A stretch of DNA of 64,000 bases, taken from positions 1 to 64,000 of the forward strand of contig JADKHF010000004.1 of NCBI GenBank assembly GCA_016721865.1. Reading direction: 5' to 3'. How positions within the stretch are numbered: position 1 is the first letter of the stretch; each line of letters starts with the position of its first letter. The notes below the pieces were generated by a model. The model saw only the letters and a program-made list of their open reading frames with translations. It did no database searches and had not been told where the DNA came from. Shown here piece by piece: positions 1 to 10,264 of the stretch. This DNA comes from Nitrosomonas sp. Its GTDB lineage: Bacteria > Pseudomonadota > Gammaproteobacteria > Burkholderiales > Nitrosomonadaceae. Made by a program: the position numbers and the translations under genes.

Positions 1-560
1 CAAGTATTTGGATATACACGACAAGGTTAAAAAACAGAGCGATTCAGAAAAAGTCTCTATCCTGGAAGATGTAGATTTTGAACTAAGCCTGATCCACCGC
101 GATGAAATCAATGTCGCTTATATCCTCAATCTGCTGGTTAGCCTGAATAAATTGAATCCCGAGGAAGCAAAAAAACGCCAGAAGGAAATCATTGATCTGG
201 TAGCCGGTGAAATTCAACTGCGCAGCAAACGCACCTTGATTGAAGCATTCATTGAAGAAAACCTGCCAAAACTCAAACCGAATGAGAATGTGATCCAAGC
301 ATTTGAGAAGTATTGGACGGTCAATAAAAAGGCGAAGCTTTTGTGCAAACTGTGCAGAAGAAAACCTTTCACCGCAAGAACTGGAAAAAATACTGAATCA
401 CTACACCTTCGCCAATCGTTTGCCGCGTGATCAGGAAATCGTCGACACTCTCAACTTTAAACCCAAGATATTGGAGCGCAAACCAATCATTGAGCGGGTG
501 GCTGATAAGATTAAATCGTTTATTGATACGTTTGTTGAGGGGATGGGTGGGAGTGTTTGA
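1..560 (+). pseudogene. hsdR: 3' end of type I restriction subunit HsdR, frameshifted
   Basis: The open frame enters from the left edge, so the ATPase/nuclease part lies outside the window. The helical C-terminal region seen here resembles the tail of EcoR124-type HsdR: 'FELSLIHRDEINVAYILNLL' followed by alternating charged helices. After 'VIQAFEKYW' (about 300-330) the continuation 'AEENLSPQELEKILNHY...' is found in another frame, which runs to the TGA at 558-560. At least one frameshift therefore sits at about 330-350. HsdR is the motor/endonuclease subunit that cuts unmodified DNA together with HsdM and HsdS. No hsdM or hsdS is present downstream. The family call rests on the tail only. 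Confidence 0.6.
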
Positions 561-774
561 GAGCTATTTATTCGCTTGTTTATCGGTTATATCGGTTTTG
601 TCGGTTTTGTTTCGTGGGTTTAGTGAAATTTGGCAGACAAAAATATTATGTATTTGACTTGAATAAAAATTCTTAGTCTTACCAGAGACTATTTTAGCGG
701 GATTAGAGACCTCTTCAAATTCTAGCGCACCAATTTTCAAATAGGTTTCACGGTAATGTTTTCACGGAGAAAAT

Positions 775-1276
775 ATGCAATCTAAAGAATTGGCGGCATT
801 AATCGGAATATCGCACCAGTTATGCAATCGTTATAAGGCCAAGGGCATGCCTACTGATAGCTTTGAGGCTGCAAAAGCATGGTATAGCAAACATTAATCC
901 ATTTCGATCAAAGACGGGGCGCATCGGTGGCGGTAATACCGGCAAGAAATATCAGCCAACGCAGGCTAAAGAAGCACAGCTTGATAGTGCATCTATTAGC
1001 TGGGCATTGACGCGCATTGTGCCAGATTTGTGGTTTTCTCAAATTCAACGATTAGGCACGGTATGCCGAGAACATGACGTAATTGTGTCGGCTGAGACTT
1101 TAGCCAGGATGCAAGGGTTGCTCTTTCTGCTTTATCAAATCGAAGTTGATCGTTATCTTGATACTGAAGCCTTGTATGACCTGCCAGACATTCTGATGAT
1201 TAAACCAGACGATGCGGCATATCCTTCACTGATAAATGCGCTCAGTCAAACGTTGAATGAAGCCAGGGTGCTTTAG
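775..1276 (+). pseudogene. Phage-like helix-turn-helix gene, split by a frameshift
   Basis: A 40-codon reading frame starts at ATG 775, 'MQSKELAALIGISHQLCNRY', and ends at TAA 895-897. It looks like a terminase-small-subunit or Cox-type winged HTH. A second frame overlaps it and continues to 1276 with 'NPFRSKTGRIGGG' and a helical, acidic C-terminus. The two together would make a roughly 165-residue protein with one shift near 885-895. I recognise the style of small prophage DNA-binding proteins but not a precise family. No other phage genes are near, so it is an isolated remnant. Alternatively these are two separate short genes. Confidence 0.4.
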
Positions 1277-1345
1277 GATTCGCTAATTTGCCAATGATTG
1301 AGAGTGACTAAGATCTACGTTTAAGCGATTATCTTTCACTGGCTT

Positions 1346-1372
1346 AGCCCCGTTTTGTCCTTGGGCTTTTTT
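1346..1372 (+). terminator. Possible Rho-independent terminator
   Basis: A 5-bp stem AGCCC/GGGCT (1346-1350 and 1363-1367) has a 12-nt loop and runs directly into six T residues. It stands 70 nt after the stop of the split phage-like gene. The stem is short, so the call is modest. Confidence 0.4.
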
Positions 1373-1471
1373 GTAGGCTAAATATGTCAATTAAATGTGC
1401 GGTTACGCACCGACCGACATCAAAATTTTTAGGATCATAAAAATTTTTTTTTGATAAAGAAAGGTGACTTC

Positions 1472-1633
1472 ATGGTTATAAGACATATGGTAATAGGATC
1501 GATTGCCGGATTAGCTATTTTATTAATTAGTTGTAATACCAATAAAATCGACATTGTTGATCCTGCTAAAGTGCCTGAAACCAATCCCTCTGGAACAGTA
1601 AAACAAAAAACTGGTGATCGACCTCAGAATTAG
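1472..1633 (+). CDS. Small predicted lipoprotein
   Basis: This 53-residue protein has a hydrophobic leader 'MVIGSIAGLAILLISC' whose LISC is a fair lipobox, so Cys about residue 22 would be lipidated by Lgt and the signal cut by LspA. The mature part is only about 30 residues, polar and rich in Lys, Asn and Pro. I chose ATG 1472 because AAGGTG lies at 1461-1466 at suitable spacing; an upstream in-frame TTG at 1451 would put charged residues ahead of the leader. It resembles the entericidin-like or small envelope lipoproteins common in proteobacteria, but I do not recognise a family. A terminator follows. Confidence 0.55.
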   Translation: MVIRHMVIGSIAGLAILLISCNTNKIDIVDPAKVPETNPSGTVKQKTGDRPQN

Positions 1634-1658
1634 AAGACAATGCTTTAATCACACAAAT

Positions 1659-1684
1659 ACCCGTCTTTTTATGGCGGGTTTTTA
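1659..1684 (+). terminator. Rho-independent terminator after the lipoprotein gene
   Basis: The stem ACCCG/CGGGT (1659-1663 and 1675-1679) is followed by a T-rich run, 25 nt after the lipoprotein stop codon. Confidence 0.55.
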
Positions 1685-2154
1685 TTACCAGACAACGCAT
1701 CAATGGTTACTAGAATGAAGCAGCGAAACAAAAATGGAACCAATGAAAAGCTTAATTACTCCAATTAAGTGAATCAACTCTCCTTTTTTGATTCTAACCG
1801 CGTCAACCAGTGCATTTAAGCATAGACGGATGGTTGAATAAATTCCTTTGCCAGCGCTTTTCAGGTGCTGGTTTTTTTTTGCCTGCTGAAAATATTCTTA
1901 CTGGTGAAGATACTTGTTTGAAGTAGCCGGTCAAGGCCATTTGCGAACCTTAACCGGCCGAAGGAGCATTGTGAAAATTTTTTCTAATTACGTTCTAATA
2001 AATGCACTTGTTATAACGACACACTCAGAGAAAAATTTAATATTCTGTCTTACTCAATCCTTTCAACCGCACTGATCCCAGCCTCAGAATACAAATCCTT
2101 AGCAAGCCAGCTATGGCCGAAGAAATCAACTACTTCATTGTTATTGTTAGGAAT
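1685..2154. other. Intergenic stretch without a convincing gene
   Basis: No reading frame here looks coding. It holds a terminator-like hairpin (1851-1880) and an imperfect inverted repeat: GCCGGTCAAGG at 1926-1936 pairs with CCTTAACCGGC at 1948-1958 around an 11-nt loop, with no T run after it. Confidence 0.5.
1851..1880 (+). terminator. Terminator-like hairpin with long T tract
   Basis: CCAGC (1851-1855) pairs with GCTGG (1867-1871) and is followed by nine T residues. No gene is visible just upstream on this strand, so it may end an unseen small transcript. Confidence 0.5.
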
Positions 2155-2529
2155 TTAACGCAATCCCTTATATTTACGCCATCCCCCGAAATGTGTTATT
2201 TCCTGCTTTCCTTCGCAAAGATAGGATTCTCCAAGGATTCCTAATACTTCCCGATTGTCAGCTAAGAGAATTTTTCCAACAGAGAGCCCGGCCGGTTCAC
2301 GGCTTAACAATTCACCGATATTGGATGAGTCTATATCCCATATTTCCAAGGATATTTGCCCACCGCTTGAACAACGTTGCATTGCAGGGTGCTGATCGTA
2401 AATAGACCAAAGCCGGTAGAGAGGCGCGGTTAACGTTTCTTCCACAAATACACCGCCTAACTCAAGCAGATTGTGGTTTAACTCCAAACCTCTCATCAAC
2501 GTACCATTCACGGCAAGTTCAATTCTCAT
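2155..2529 (-). CDS. Stand-alone allophanate-hydrolase C-terminal-like domain protein
   Basis: This 124-residue protein matches the C-terminal domain of allophanate hydrolase (AtzF/DUR1,2 type, a gamma-glutamylcyclotransferase-like fold) over its whole length: 'VNGTLMRGLELN' near the N-terminus, 'APLYRLWSI', 'GKILLADNREVLGILGE' and 'EITHFGGWRKY' at the end. In the full enzyme an amidase domain precedes it and cleaves allophanate in urea catabolism. Here the protein starts with its own ATG and no amidase domain lies upstream, so the reaction, if any, is unknown. It is followed by the two tRNA genes read on the same strand upstream. Stand-alone copies of this domain are known in other proteobacteria. 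Confidence 0.7.
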   Translation of the reverse strand: MRIELAVNGTLMRGLELNHNLLELGGVFVEETLTAPLYRLWSIYDQHPAMQRCSSGGQISLEIWDIDSSNIGELLSREPAGLSVGKILLADNREVLGILGESYLCEGKQEITHFGGWRKYKGLR

Positions 2530-2620
2530 GATTATTTGATCCCTAGCCTGTCCCAGTGACAGCTTTTTGAATTGTGTTGACCGGATTTTCTTACACCAGC
2601 CTTACACGATACCAAGACAC

Positions 2621-2660
2621 AAAAGCACTTAAGATTTGTTATCTGTAAGTGCTTGTTTTT
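2621..2660. terminator. Hairpin between the tRNA-Phe gene and the hydrolase-domain gene
   Basis: A perfect 9-bp inverted repeat AAGCACTTA / TAAGTGCTT (2623-2631 and 2646-2654) begins 8 nt past the 3' end of tRNA-Phe on the minus strand. It has GTTTTT on the plus side and CTTTTG on the minus side. It probably ends the tRNA transcript. Confidence 0.5.
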
Positions 2661-2662
2661 AT

Positions 2663-2738
<76 letters not shown>

Positions 2739-2809
2739 ATTTGAGAAATGACTAGACAAATAAACGAATAAACTCGTTTAGTGAAGTGTAATAAGATTAT
2801 TCGATGAAT

Positions 2810-2886
2810 TGGCGCGCCCGGCAGGATTCGAACCCACGACCCCTTGGTTCGTAGCCAAGTACTCTATCCAACTGAGCTACGGGCGC
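2810..2886 (-). tRNA. tRNA-Arg (ACG)
   Basis: This is a complete 77-nt cloverleaf on the minus strand. Acceptor stem GCGCCCG pairs with CGGGCGC, the anticodon loop CTACGAA carries ACG, the T-loop has GTTCGAATC, and CCA is encoded at 2810-2812. It lies 71 nt upstream of tRNA-Phe in the same orientation, so the two may be co-transcribed. ACG-Arg is normally edited to ICG by TadA. Confidence 0.95.
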
Positions 2887-3134
2887 TAAGCACAATCTAA
2901 TTACTTCCAGCTTATTTTATCAACCGGGAGGATTATATCAGATTGAAGCAATTACGGGATTCGAACTTATGCTTTTGTTACTGCATTCGATGCCTTCAAA
3001 CTGTAATCGACAAAGCCGATTGTTACTATACAAATAATCATAATTTCTTTTTGCGGGGGCGATAATGGTGTATTTGGCGGATCTTGTCAAGATTAAACTG
3101 CATGCGCTTCACGGCAAATCTGTTCTCTTTGCAC

Positions 3135-4339
3135 TCAAAGCAAACATAGTTGAGTTGAATTAAACGTCATCCGTAGATAGTCGAATACCAAACGGGTATT
3201 TCTGTTTAACTGTTGCATTTTTTGAGCGACGCTGGATTTTCCGTCGGAGATGAACTGAATAACGCCGACTGCAAAGCGGCGCAGGCGAGAGATGTTTTCG
3301 GGGCCGTTGCCCGTACGGATACGACTTCGATCTTCATCGAAATTCCAATCGATCACATAGTGGCAGCGATTCTCAATTGTCCAATGGCCGCGATTCAATT
3401 CGAGGATACGCTCAGGACTCGCTTGATCCGGAGAACGGCTGGTCATTCCCAATGCAACTTCAGTAGAGACTTTCCCGTTATTCTTGCGGATTACCTCCCG
3501 CTCAATCAGGAATACTTGTCCGACATGCGGGAAGTCGAGATAGGTGTTGAGCGCGGCACTGCACCAGATACGCCGGGTCTCGATTCGCCCATGGGCCAGT
3601 GGGGAAACAGCGATGAAATCGGGCGCTTTGCGATTCTGAAACAGATGTGCGATGTCGGATTGGAGCGTCGCTTGATTGCCTTTAACGGCGAAGTGGTAAT
3701 GCGCCTCGCGTTGCACCACATAGGTTGCCAGTTTGCGTTGCGTTAGCAGCGCATCGGCGGTGATGTCTTTGCCCTTGATATCGATGCCATCCAGCAGCGG
3801 GATGAACATTCCGATTTCATTGGTTTGCTTGGAATCGAAGCTACCCGCTACAGGCAATGTGCCGACTTTTTTTGGGTGATGCACAAGGCGGTCTCATGCC
3901 CGACTACGCTCATGATGTGAGTTTTTTGCCCTTGCCCGTCGATGGCGTTGCACATCGTCTTGCCATCAATTGCAAGACTTGATCTTCCTCACCGAAGGCC
4001 ACATTTCCACTGCTGCAGAGCAAGATCGAGCTTGACCGGATCAACCCGGACCAACACATCCCGAATGATGGATTCACTGGGAACGATGTAACGTTTTTCT
4101 ATGCGGCGGCAACCAAAGCGTTCGCGTGCCTTGGGGCCAAGGTCTTTTGCCCATTCGGCAATCGCCTTGTAACCACGCATACCGCACAAGGTTGCACCAG
4201 CGGCGATACCGAGCACAACGCAGAGCCGATGTCGTCGACCTTCGGCACGGCGCGGATCAGGGATGTCATTAAAAAAATCGGGTAGCGTGCGCATCTGTTG
4301 GGCGGTCAGCATGATCCTGGCCCATACATGGACGCCCAC
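3135..4339 (-). pseudogene. ISAs1-family transposase, frameshifted
   Basis: The N-terminal part (about 4312 down to 3989) reads 'LPDFFNDIPDPRRAEGRRHR' and 'GYKAIAEWAKDLG', the DDE-associated N-domain of ISAs1 transposases. The catalytic part continues in another frame from 3884 to 3135 with 'DIKGKDITADALLTQRKLA', 'NRGHWTIENRCHYVIDWNFDED' split over several motifs, and 'NISRLRRFAVGVIQF'. At least one frameshift lies between about 3885 and 3990. The IS1111-group element abuts the start of this gene, at about 4325, so its natural promoter region has been displaced. It is not functional as read. Confidence 0.75.
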
Positions 4340-4626
4340 ATTTTTGCAAAGCCTTCAATCTATGATCTCAAGAAGGTAAAGATTGCAGCCATACATCCGG
4401 ACTTTATGTGAAGCGCATTGCCTCTGTCCCTGATGGAATTTGCTGAGTAGCACCTTATCATCTTCACGTGCTCTATGCACTTGGGCTAAGTCAGGTTTAG
4501 CTACTCACGGTCTGACCAGTCTCGCCATCATGTCATGATTGCCTGTGCAATCGGTAAACCTCCAACCCTCCACATTAACATCCTGGTACATCATCGTTAT
4601 CCTCAAACCTTTTACAAGGAGGAACG

Positions 4627-4918
4627 ATGTCATCATCAGAAATACGACGAATTCATATCGAAACATGGCAAACCAGCGGTATGTCCCAGGCAGCTTATTG
4701 CCGGGAACATGGTTTGAATACAAAGACGTTTGGTAATTGGGTTCGCAAGCATCGTGCCGATCAGGTTATTCGGTCGCCTGCGTTGGTTCCGATAACGATC
4801 AAACCAATGTCTATGCTAAGCGAATACACTGTGTCTTCGCGGACGGGGCGATCATGTGCTGGAACTGCCATCGACGGTTTCGCCGCATTGGTTGGGGGAA
4901 TTGTTGAAGTGTCTTTGA
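4627..4918 (+). pseudogene. tnpA: IS66 accessory protein TnpA, frameshifted
   Basis: The N-terminus 'IETWQTSGMSQAAYCREHGL' and 'TKTFGNWVRKHR' is the HTH of IS66 TnpA. The expected end, 'VLELPSTVSPHWLGELLKCL', is found in another frame and stops at 4916-4918, so a shift lies near 4810-4850. Without it the frame would run on to about 4944. TnpA is needed with TnpB for IS66 transposition. Confidence 0.75.
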
Positions 4919-4940
4919 TTGCGAATCCGGGGAGATCTGG

Positions 4941-5252
4941 TTGATGGTTGATCCGGTAGATATGCGCCGGGGGATCGACGGTTTGTCGGTGTTGGTGGAG
5001 CAGGCGTTGCAGCGATCGCCTTGTGCGGGCTCGGCGTTTGTGTTTTGCAATCGCGCGGGCAATCGCATCAAAGTGTTGCTGTGGGACGGTACCGGTGTGT
5101 GGCTGTGCCAGAGGCGTTTGCATCGGGGACGGTTTGTTTGGCAACATTCCGGAGAAGGTGGCATTGTGTTGACGTAGCCGCAATGGGAGTGGTTGATTGC
5201 CGGAGTGGATTGGCATCGTTTGGGGGTTGCAGTCGTGCGTACGAAAATATAG
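4941..5252 (+). pseudogene. tnpB: IS66 Orf2 protein TnpB with an in-frame amber stop
   Basis: 'DPVDMRRGIDGLSVLV', 'NRIKVLLWDGTGVWLCQRRL' (two family motifs) and 'RGRFVWQ' identify IS66 TnpB. A TAG at 5175-5177 interrupts it after 78 residues. The frame then continues with the normal ending 'PQWEWLIAGVDWHRLGV' to TAG 5250-5252, so the stop replaces what is probably a Gln codon (CAG to TAG). This is a substitution, not an indel, so true decay is likely. Confidence 0.8.
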
Positions 5253-5305
5253 CTGAACGCCAATATTGATGCCGCTTTTCGCGGGTTTTGTGGTACAATA
5301 ACACC

Positions 5306-6889
5306 ATGAAAACGCACGCAAAACAGTCAATTGAATTGGATCATCTGAACCTCGCGCCGGCGGTTAAAACCGAGGTATCAAATCTGATTCAATCACTGCT
5401 TACGCAAGCACAAAACGAACTCAAACTGCTGGAGGCGAAGAATCAGGCGCTGACGCTGGAACTGGGGCATTTGCGCCGCATTCGTTACGGTGTGAAGAGC
5501 GAAGCACTGTCACAGCCACAGTTGAGTTTGTTCGAAGAAGACTGGCAAACTGATGTTTCTGCCGTTGAGGCGGAAATCGAGCAATTGCCGCTGCCTGCTC
5601 CGCAGAAGCCTAAGCGCGCACGCGCTGGGCGCCAGCCGTTGCCGGATCACCTGCCGCGCATCGAACACCGCCATGAACCGCAATCCTGCCAATGCAAACA
5701 GTGCGGCAGCGATCTGGTCAGAATCGGTGAAGACGTCACCGAACAACTCGACGTCAAACCCGCCGAATTCTTTGTGCACCGCCACATCCGTCCGCAATAT
5801 TCCTGCCGGGCATGCGAAACTGTGGTCGCGGGAACCGGTACCGCCCGCGGTGATCGACGGCGGCATGGCGGCACCGGGTTTGCTTGCTTGGATCGTCGCG
5901 GCTAAATACCTCGATCACCTGCCGCTGTATCGCATCACGCAAATCGCCGCCCGCGAAGGTGTCACTTTATCGCTCTCCACCCTGGCGGAGTGGGTTGGAC
6001 GCGTCGGCGTGGCACTGCAACCGCTGGCTGACCGGCTGATCTGGCACTTGCTGCAAGGTCGCGTGTTGCACGCCGACGAAACCCCGGTGGCGCAACTTGA
6101 TCCCGGCAGCGGAAAAACGCAGCGCGCCTACCTGTGGGCGTATCGCAGCAACGACTTCGAATTGGAGCCGCGTATCATCGTATTTGACTACCAAACCAGT
6201 CGTAGTGGCAAACATGTGCAAAACTTCCTCAACAGCTGGCAAGGCCACTTGCTGGTCGACGACTATGGCGGGTACAAGGCTTTATTCTCCAAAACAGCAT
6301 CACCCTGCACAGAATTAGGCTGTTGGGCGCACGCGCGCCGCAAATTCTTCGATCTGCATCAGGCCAACGCCAGCACCGTTGCATTCGAAGCATTGCAACG
6401 CATTGGCAAACTTTACGCCGTCGAAGCCGAAAGCAAGCACTTATCGACCGAAGCACGGCAACAACTGCGTGCCGAAAAAGCCTGCCGATCCTGCAATCGT
6501 TGCACGACTGGTTACTGCAAACCCGCTTTCATACCGCCGATGGCGGCGGCACCGCCAAAGCCATCGACTACACTTTGAAGCGCTGGCAAAGCCTGATCCG
6601 CTACGCCGGCAGCGGACACCTGCCGATTGACAACAACCCCGTCGAAAACACTATTCGCCCCATCGCGCTCGGCAAGAAAAACTGGCTGTTCACCGGCTCC
6701 GAGCGCGCCGGAAAACGTGCCGCCGCCATCCAAACCCTGCTCGGCACCGCAAAACTCAACGGCCTCAACCCCGCACAATGGCTAGCCGACACCCTCGAAA
6801 AACTCCCCACCTGGCCTAACAGCCGAATCGATGAACTGCTACCCTTCGCACCGGAGGCTATTGAAGCATTGTTGAAGGAATGTGGGTAG
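5306..6889 (+). pseudogene. tnpC: IS66 transposase TnpC, two frameshifts
   Basis: Start ATG 5306. The parts appear in order in three frames. An N-terminal coiled coil and 'LRRIRYGVKSEAL' come first, then a zinc-ribbon-like 'CQCKQCGSDLVRIGEDVTEQ' and 'YSCRACE'. The DDE core ('VLHADETPVAQL', 'LLVDDYGGYKALF', 'CWAHARRKFF') is read in a second frame. The C-terminus 'DNNPVENTIRPIALGKKNWL' and 'SERAGKRAAAIQTLL' is in a third frame ending at 6889. Shifts lie near 5830 and 6480. Complete IS66 TnpC proteins are about 520 residues, which fits the span. Confidence 0.85.
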
Positions 6890-6969
6890 ATGGTGGGGTT
6901 GGAGGCTTACTGCAATCGGTGGTAACTTTCTCCTTAAACTCGTTTTTAATGCAACATACCCATACGCTT

Positions 6970-8027
6970 CTAATCAACCCTCACGATCAATGAGCCGCAG
7001 CAGTATGTTGCCATAGTGTGATCGGGGTGAAATGTCGCTTTCTGGGTGAGCAATGCCCAGATGATGCGAGCGTTCTTATTTGCCAGGGCAACAGCAGCAA
7101 CGTTCTTATTGCGCCGTGTTATCAGCTTGCGAAGCCAGCTTTCTGGCTCGGCCTTCTTCTCGGCAAAGCGGATGACTGCTCTTGCTCCATGGATCAGCAG
7201 GGTGCGAAGATAAGTATCCCCGCGTTTGCTGATACCGAGCAATAACTGTTTGCCACCGCTTGAATGCTGCTTGGGCACTAACCCTAGCCATGCGGCCAAT
7301 TGTCTACTGCTCTTGAACTCTGTAGCATTCCCCACAGTTGCCACAATGGCGCTCGCTGTAATCGGGCCAACACCGGAATGGCTTCCAATCTTTGGCTGGC
7401 TTCGTTCTCCTTGTGCCAAAGCTTGATTTGCAACTCTAACTCTTTCACCTGCCGATCCAGCTCCTTCAGGTGGTCATTCAGTCTTTCCAGTAATCGGCGC
7501 ATTGTTCCTGGCAAACCATTTTCAGCATCTTCCAGAATGTCAGGCATGCGTTTGCCAATCGATTGGATCCCCTGAGGGATGACGATACCAAACTCAGAGA
7601 GTAGACCGCGTATCTGATTTGCCTGTGAAGTTCTCGCCTTGACAAATCCCTGTCTGGCTCGGTGCACTGATAGAATGGCCTGTTGCTCAACAGTCTTGAT
7701 CGGTACAAAGCGCATATTGGGTCGAGTAACTGCTTCACAAATCGCTTCGCATCGGCCATATCATGCTTGTTAGTCTTGACATAGGGCTTGACGAACTGGG
7801 GCGACATGAGCTTGACAGTATGCCCAAATCCACCCAACTTTCTCGCCCAGTGGTGGGAACTACCGCACGCTTCTAAGCCAATCAGGCAAGGCCCCAGATT
7901 GGCAAAGAACTCCGTCATCTGTCCGCGGCGTAATTGCTTACGCAGTACAGCCTTTGCCATACTCATCTACACCGTGGATCTGAAACACCTCTTTTGCCAA
8001 ATCAATGCCTATTGTTGTAATCTTCAT
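6970..8027 (-). pseudogene. IS1111-group transposase, frameshifted copy
   Basis: This is the same protein as the intact gene at 10265-11323, reading in the opposite direction. ATG at 8027 gives the start, but an extra A near 7958 breaks 'EYGKAVLRKQ', and further shifts fall near 7700 and 7380, where 'RLEAIPGVGPITAS' becomes 'RLEAIPVLARLQR'. The remaining sequence is almost identical to the intact copy, so the damage is recent or an assembly artefact. Confidence 0.85.
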
Positions 8028-8281
8028 GTCGGACGCTCCTCTCTGTTTTAGTGGTCATTGCACCACTACTTGGCACTTTGATGCCGTTTTGGGTAGTGGG
8101 CGTCCATTCCATTATCTTCGTCAGGAACCCGTCCAGAAACTGTCATTTCACTGTTATTATCCGGCCGTTAATTTTATAAGCATTTGAATAATATACGATC
8201 GTATTTTTCTCGTGCGTTGTAGTGCCATAATATAGTTGTTTTATATCGACACATACCCCTGGCTATAGTAGGCTTAAGGGT

Positions 8282-10134
8282 ATGTATATCAGACAAACCA
8301 CCACCCGCTCTAAAAAAAGACAGCACTTACCAGTCCTATCGATTGGTTGAATCTTTCCGTATCGGCAACAAGGTCAAACAACAAACGCTGCTGAATCTGG
8401 GTGCCGAGTTTTCCATACCGCGTGAGTACTGGGGTGAATTGACCAATCGTATTGAAGCCATCCTGCATCACCAGCCCAATCTACTTCCGCTTGACGAAAC
8501 CATTGAAGCTGAGGCGCAGCGCATAGCTTCTAATTTACTGCTGCGTAAAAAAGAATATGCGCCGAGTGATGAGCGCATGGCGACAGCAGATTATTGCACG
8601 GTAGATATTGATAGCATCGAAAGCTCGGAACTGCGCAGTGTTGGGCTGGAGCATATGGCCTATGCTGCATTGCAGTCTTTGCAGCTGGATGTTCAATTAA
8701 CGGCTCTGGGACTGAATCGTGCGGAAGTGGCCACGGCCATTGGCACGATCGTTGGCCGAATGGTTGCGCCGGATAGTGAGTTATCTACACATCGCTGGTT
8801 ACAGCGGGAGAGTGGCTTGGGTGAGATCATCGATTACGATTTCAACCAATGTAGTTTGAGTCGCCTGTATCGTGTTTCAGATCAATTGTTAAGGCATCGT
8901 GATGCGCTGGAAACTCACCTGTTTATGCGTGAATGTACGTTGTTTGATCTGAACTGCACCATCACGCTGTACGATCTGACCAATACTTTCTTTGAAGGCA
9001 GCGGCAAATACAATGATCAAGCTGTTCGTGGCCGTTCAAAGGAGAAGCGGTGCGACTGCCCGTTGGTTACACTGGGTCTGGTGCTTGACAGTAGCGGGTT
9101 TCCGCGCAGCAGCCGGGTTTTTGCTGGTAATGCCAGTGAACCAGCCACGCTCGAGACGATGGTTACATCGCTAGCTGGCGCAAAGGCCAGCGCATTGATT
9201 GTGATGGATGCGGGCATTGCGACTGAAGCGAATCTTCAATGGCTGCAGGAACGAAACTATCGTTACCTGGTGGTCAGCCGCAAGCGCCAAGTGGAATGGG
9301 ACGAGGAATTATCGCAAATTGTGCGTGTACAAGGCACGAATGAAGTCCGGATTTACAGCAAACCGAGTGACGATGAAAAGAAGTGGAACTGTATTGTCGC
9401 TCCAGCAGCCGTGCGGCCAGGGAAGTCGCGATAGATTCCCTGTTTCAGCAACGCTTTGAGACGCAAATGCGTGCGCTGGCGGATGGATTGAACAAAAGGG
9501 AAGTACCAGGCGATACGACAAGGTATTACAACGTGTTGGCCGGCTGCAGGAGAAATATGCGCGAGTGGCCCGGCACTACACCATCGAAGTAGAAAAACAC
9601 CCGCATAGCAATCTTGCCACCAGGTTACACTTTGAGCGCACAAACGTTGCAGCGAAGGAATACGCTGGCGTGTACTGTTTGCGCACCAACATGCTGGACT
9701 GGGATGCCGGGAAGCTCTGGCGCACGTACATCATGCTGACTGATCTGGAGGCTGTATTTCGCAGCCTGAAATCGGAATTAGGCATGCGCCCCGTCTACCA
9801 TCAAACGACCCAACGCGTGGAAGGTCACCTGTGGATCACATTGCTTGCCTATCACCTGGTGCATCACATCCGTTTGCGTTTAAAAGCTGCGGATATCCAT
9901 GACAGCTGGGACACGCTACGCCAGCGCATGCGCAGCCATATGCGCGTCACAACAACAATGCGTACCAAGGATAACAAGACACTGCACATTCGCAAAACTG
10001 CTCGCCCTGAGCCTGGCAGCAAGCAATCTATCAGGCACTGGATTTACCTCAAAATCCCGGAGGAATACGCAAAACAATCATTCCCGGCTAGAATCCAAAT
10101 TTGTAGTGCCAACAGGTATTGTGTGCGAGATTAA
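8282..10134 (+). pseudogene. IS1634-family transposase, several frameshifts
   Basis: The gene would start at ATG 8282 ('MYIRQTTTRSKK'). It shifts in a seven-A run near 8312 into the frame 'YQSYRLVESFRIGNKVKQ', continues to about 9434, shifts again near 9400 and 9545, and ends in a third frame by about 10134. Diagnostic blocks are 'LYDLTNTFFEGSGKYN', 'RSKEKRCDCPLVTLGLVLD', 'FAGNASEPATL', 'LIVMDAGIATEANLQWL' and 'LTDLEAVFRSLKSELGMRPV', typical of the IS1634 DDE transposases. The element lies between the two inverted IS1111-group copies. I could not define its terminal repeats; 8115-8281 shows nothing else. Confidence 0.75.
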
Positions 10135-10264
10135 CCTGTTGTAAAAAATGAAAAGTTTGAGGTGTTGTGACGAAGATAATGGAATGGACGCCCACTACCC
10201 AAAACGGCATCAAAGTGCCAAAGTAGTGGTGCAATGACCACTAAAACAGAGAGGAGCGTCCGAC

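Larger units (their letters stand above)
4554..6910 (+). mobile_element. IS66-family element with 8-bp target duplication
   Basis: The ends are matching inverted repeats, GTAAACCTCCAACCC at 4554 and the complement of GTAAGCCTCCAACCC ending at 6910. The 8-bp sequence TGCAATCG flanks it exactly on both sides (4546-4553 and 6911-6918), the duplication length expected for IS66. The insertion point is the non-coding end of the left IS1111-group copy; the right copy shows the undisturbed site at about 11370. It carries tnpA, tnpB and tnpC in order, all damaged. Confidence 0.93.
4325..8114 (-). mobile_element. IS1111-group (IS110 family) element, left copy, split by IS66
   Basis: This is the inverted twin of the element at 10177-11603. 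Subterminal 12-bp repeats ATGGACGCCCAC lie at 4328-4339 and, as the complement, at 8096-8107, with 3-nt and 7-nt tips outside them, as is usual for the IS1111 group. Without the IS66 insertion and its 8-bp duplication the copy is 1425 bp, against 1427 bp for the right copy. Both copies share flanks: TGACGAAGA before the transposase-side end and TGGG after the other. The IS66 sits in the long non-coding end past the transposase, where the guide RNA of this group lies, and the transposase gene is frameshifted, so this copy should be dead. Confidence 0.85.

Noticed and set aside
4505..4723. Proteins in 4505-4736 on both strands
   Set aside because: They cover the IS66 end and the non-coding end of the IS1111 element and recur, inverted, at 11589-11783; shadows of the repeat.
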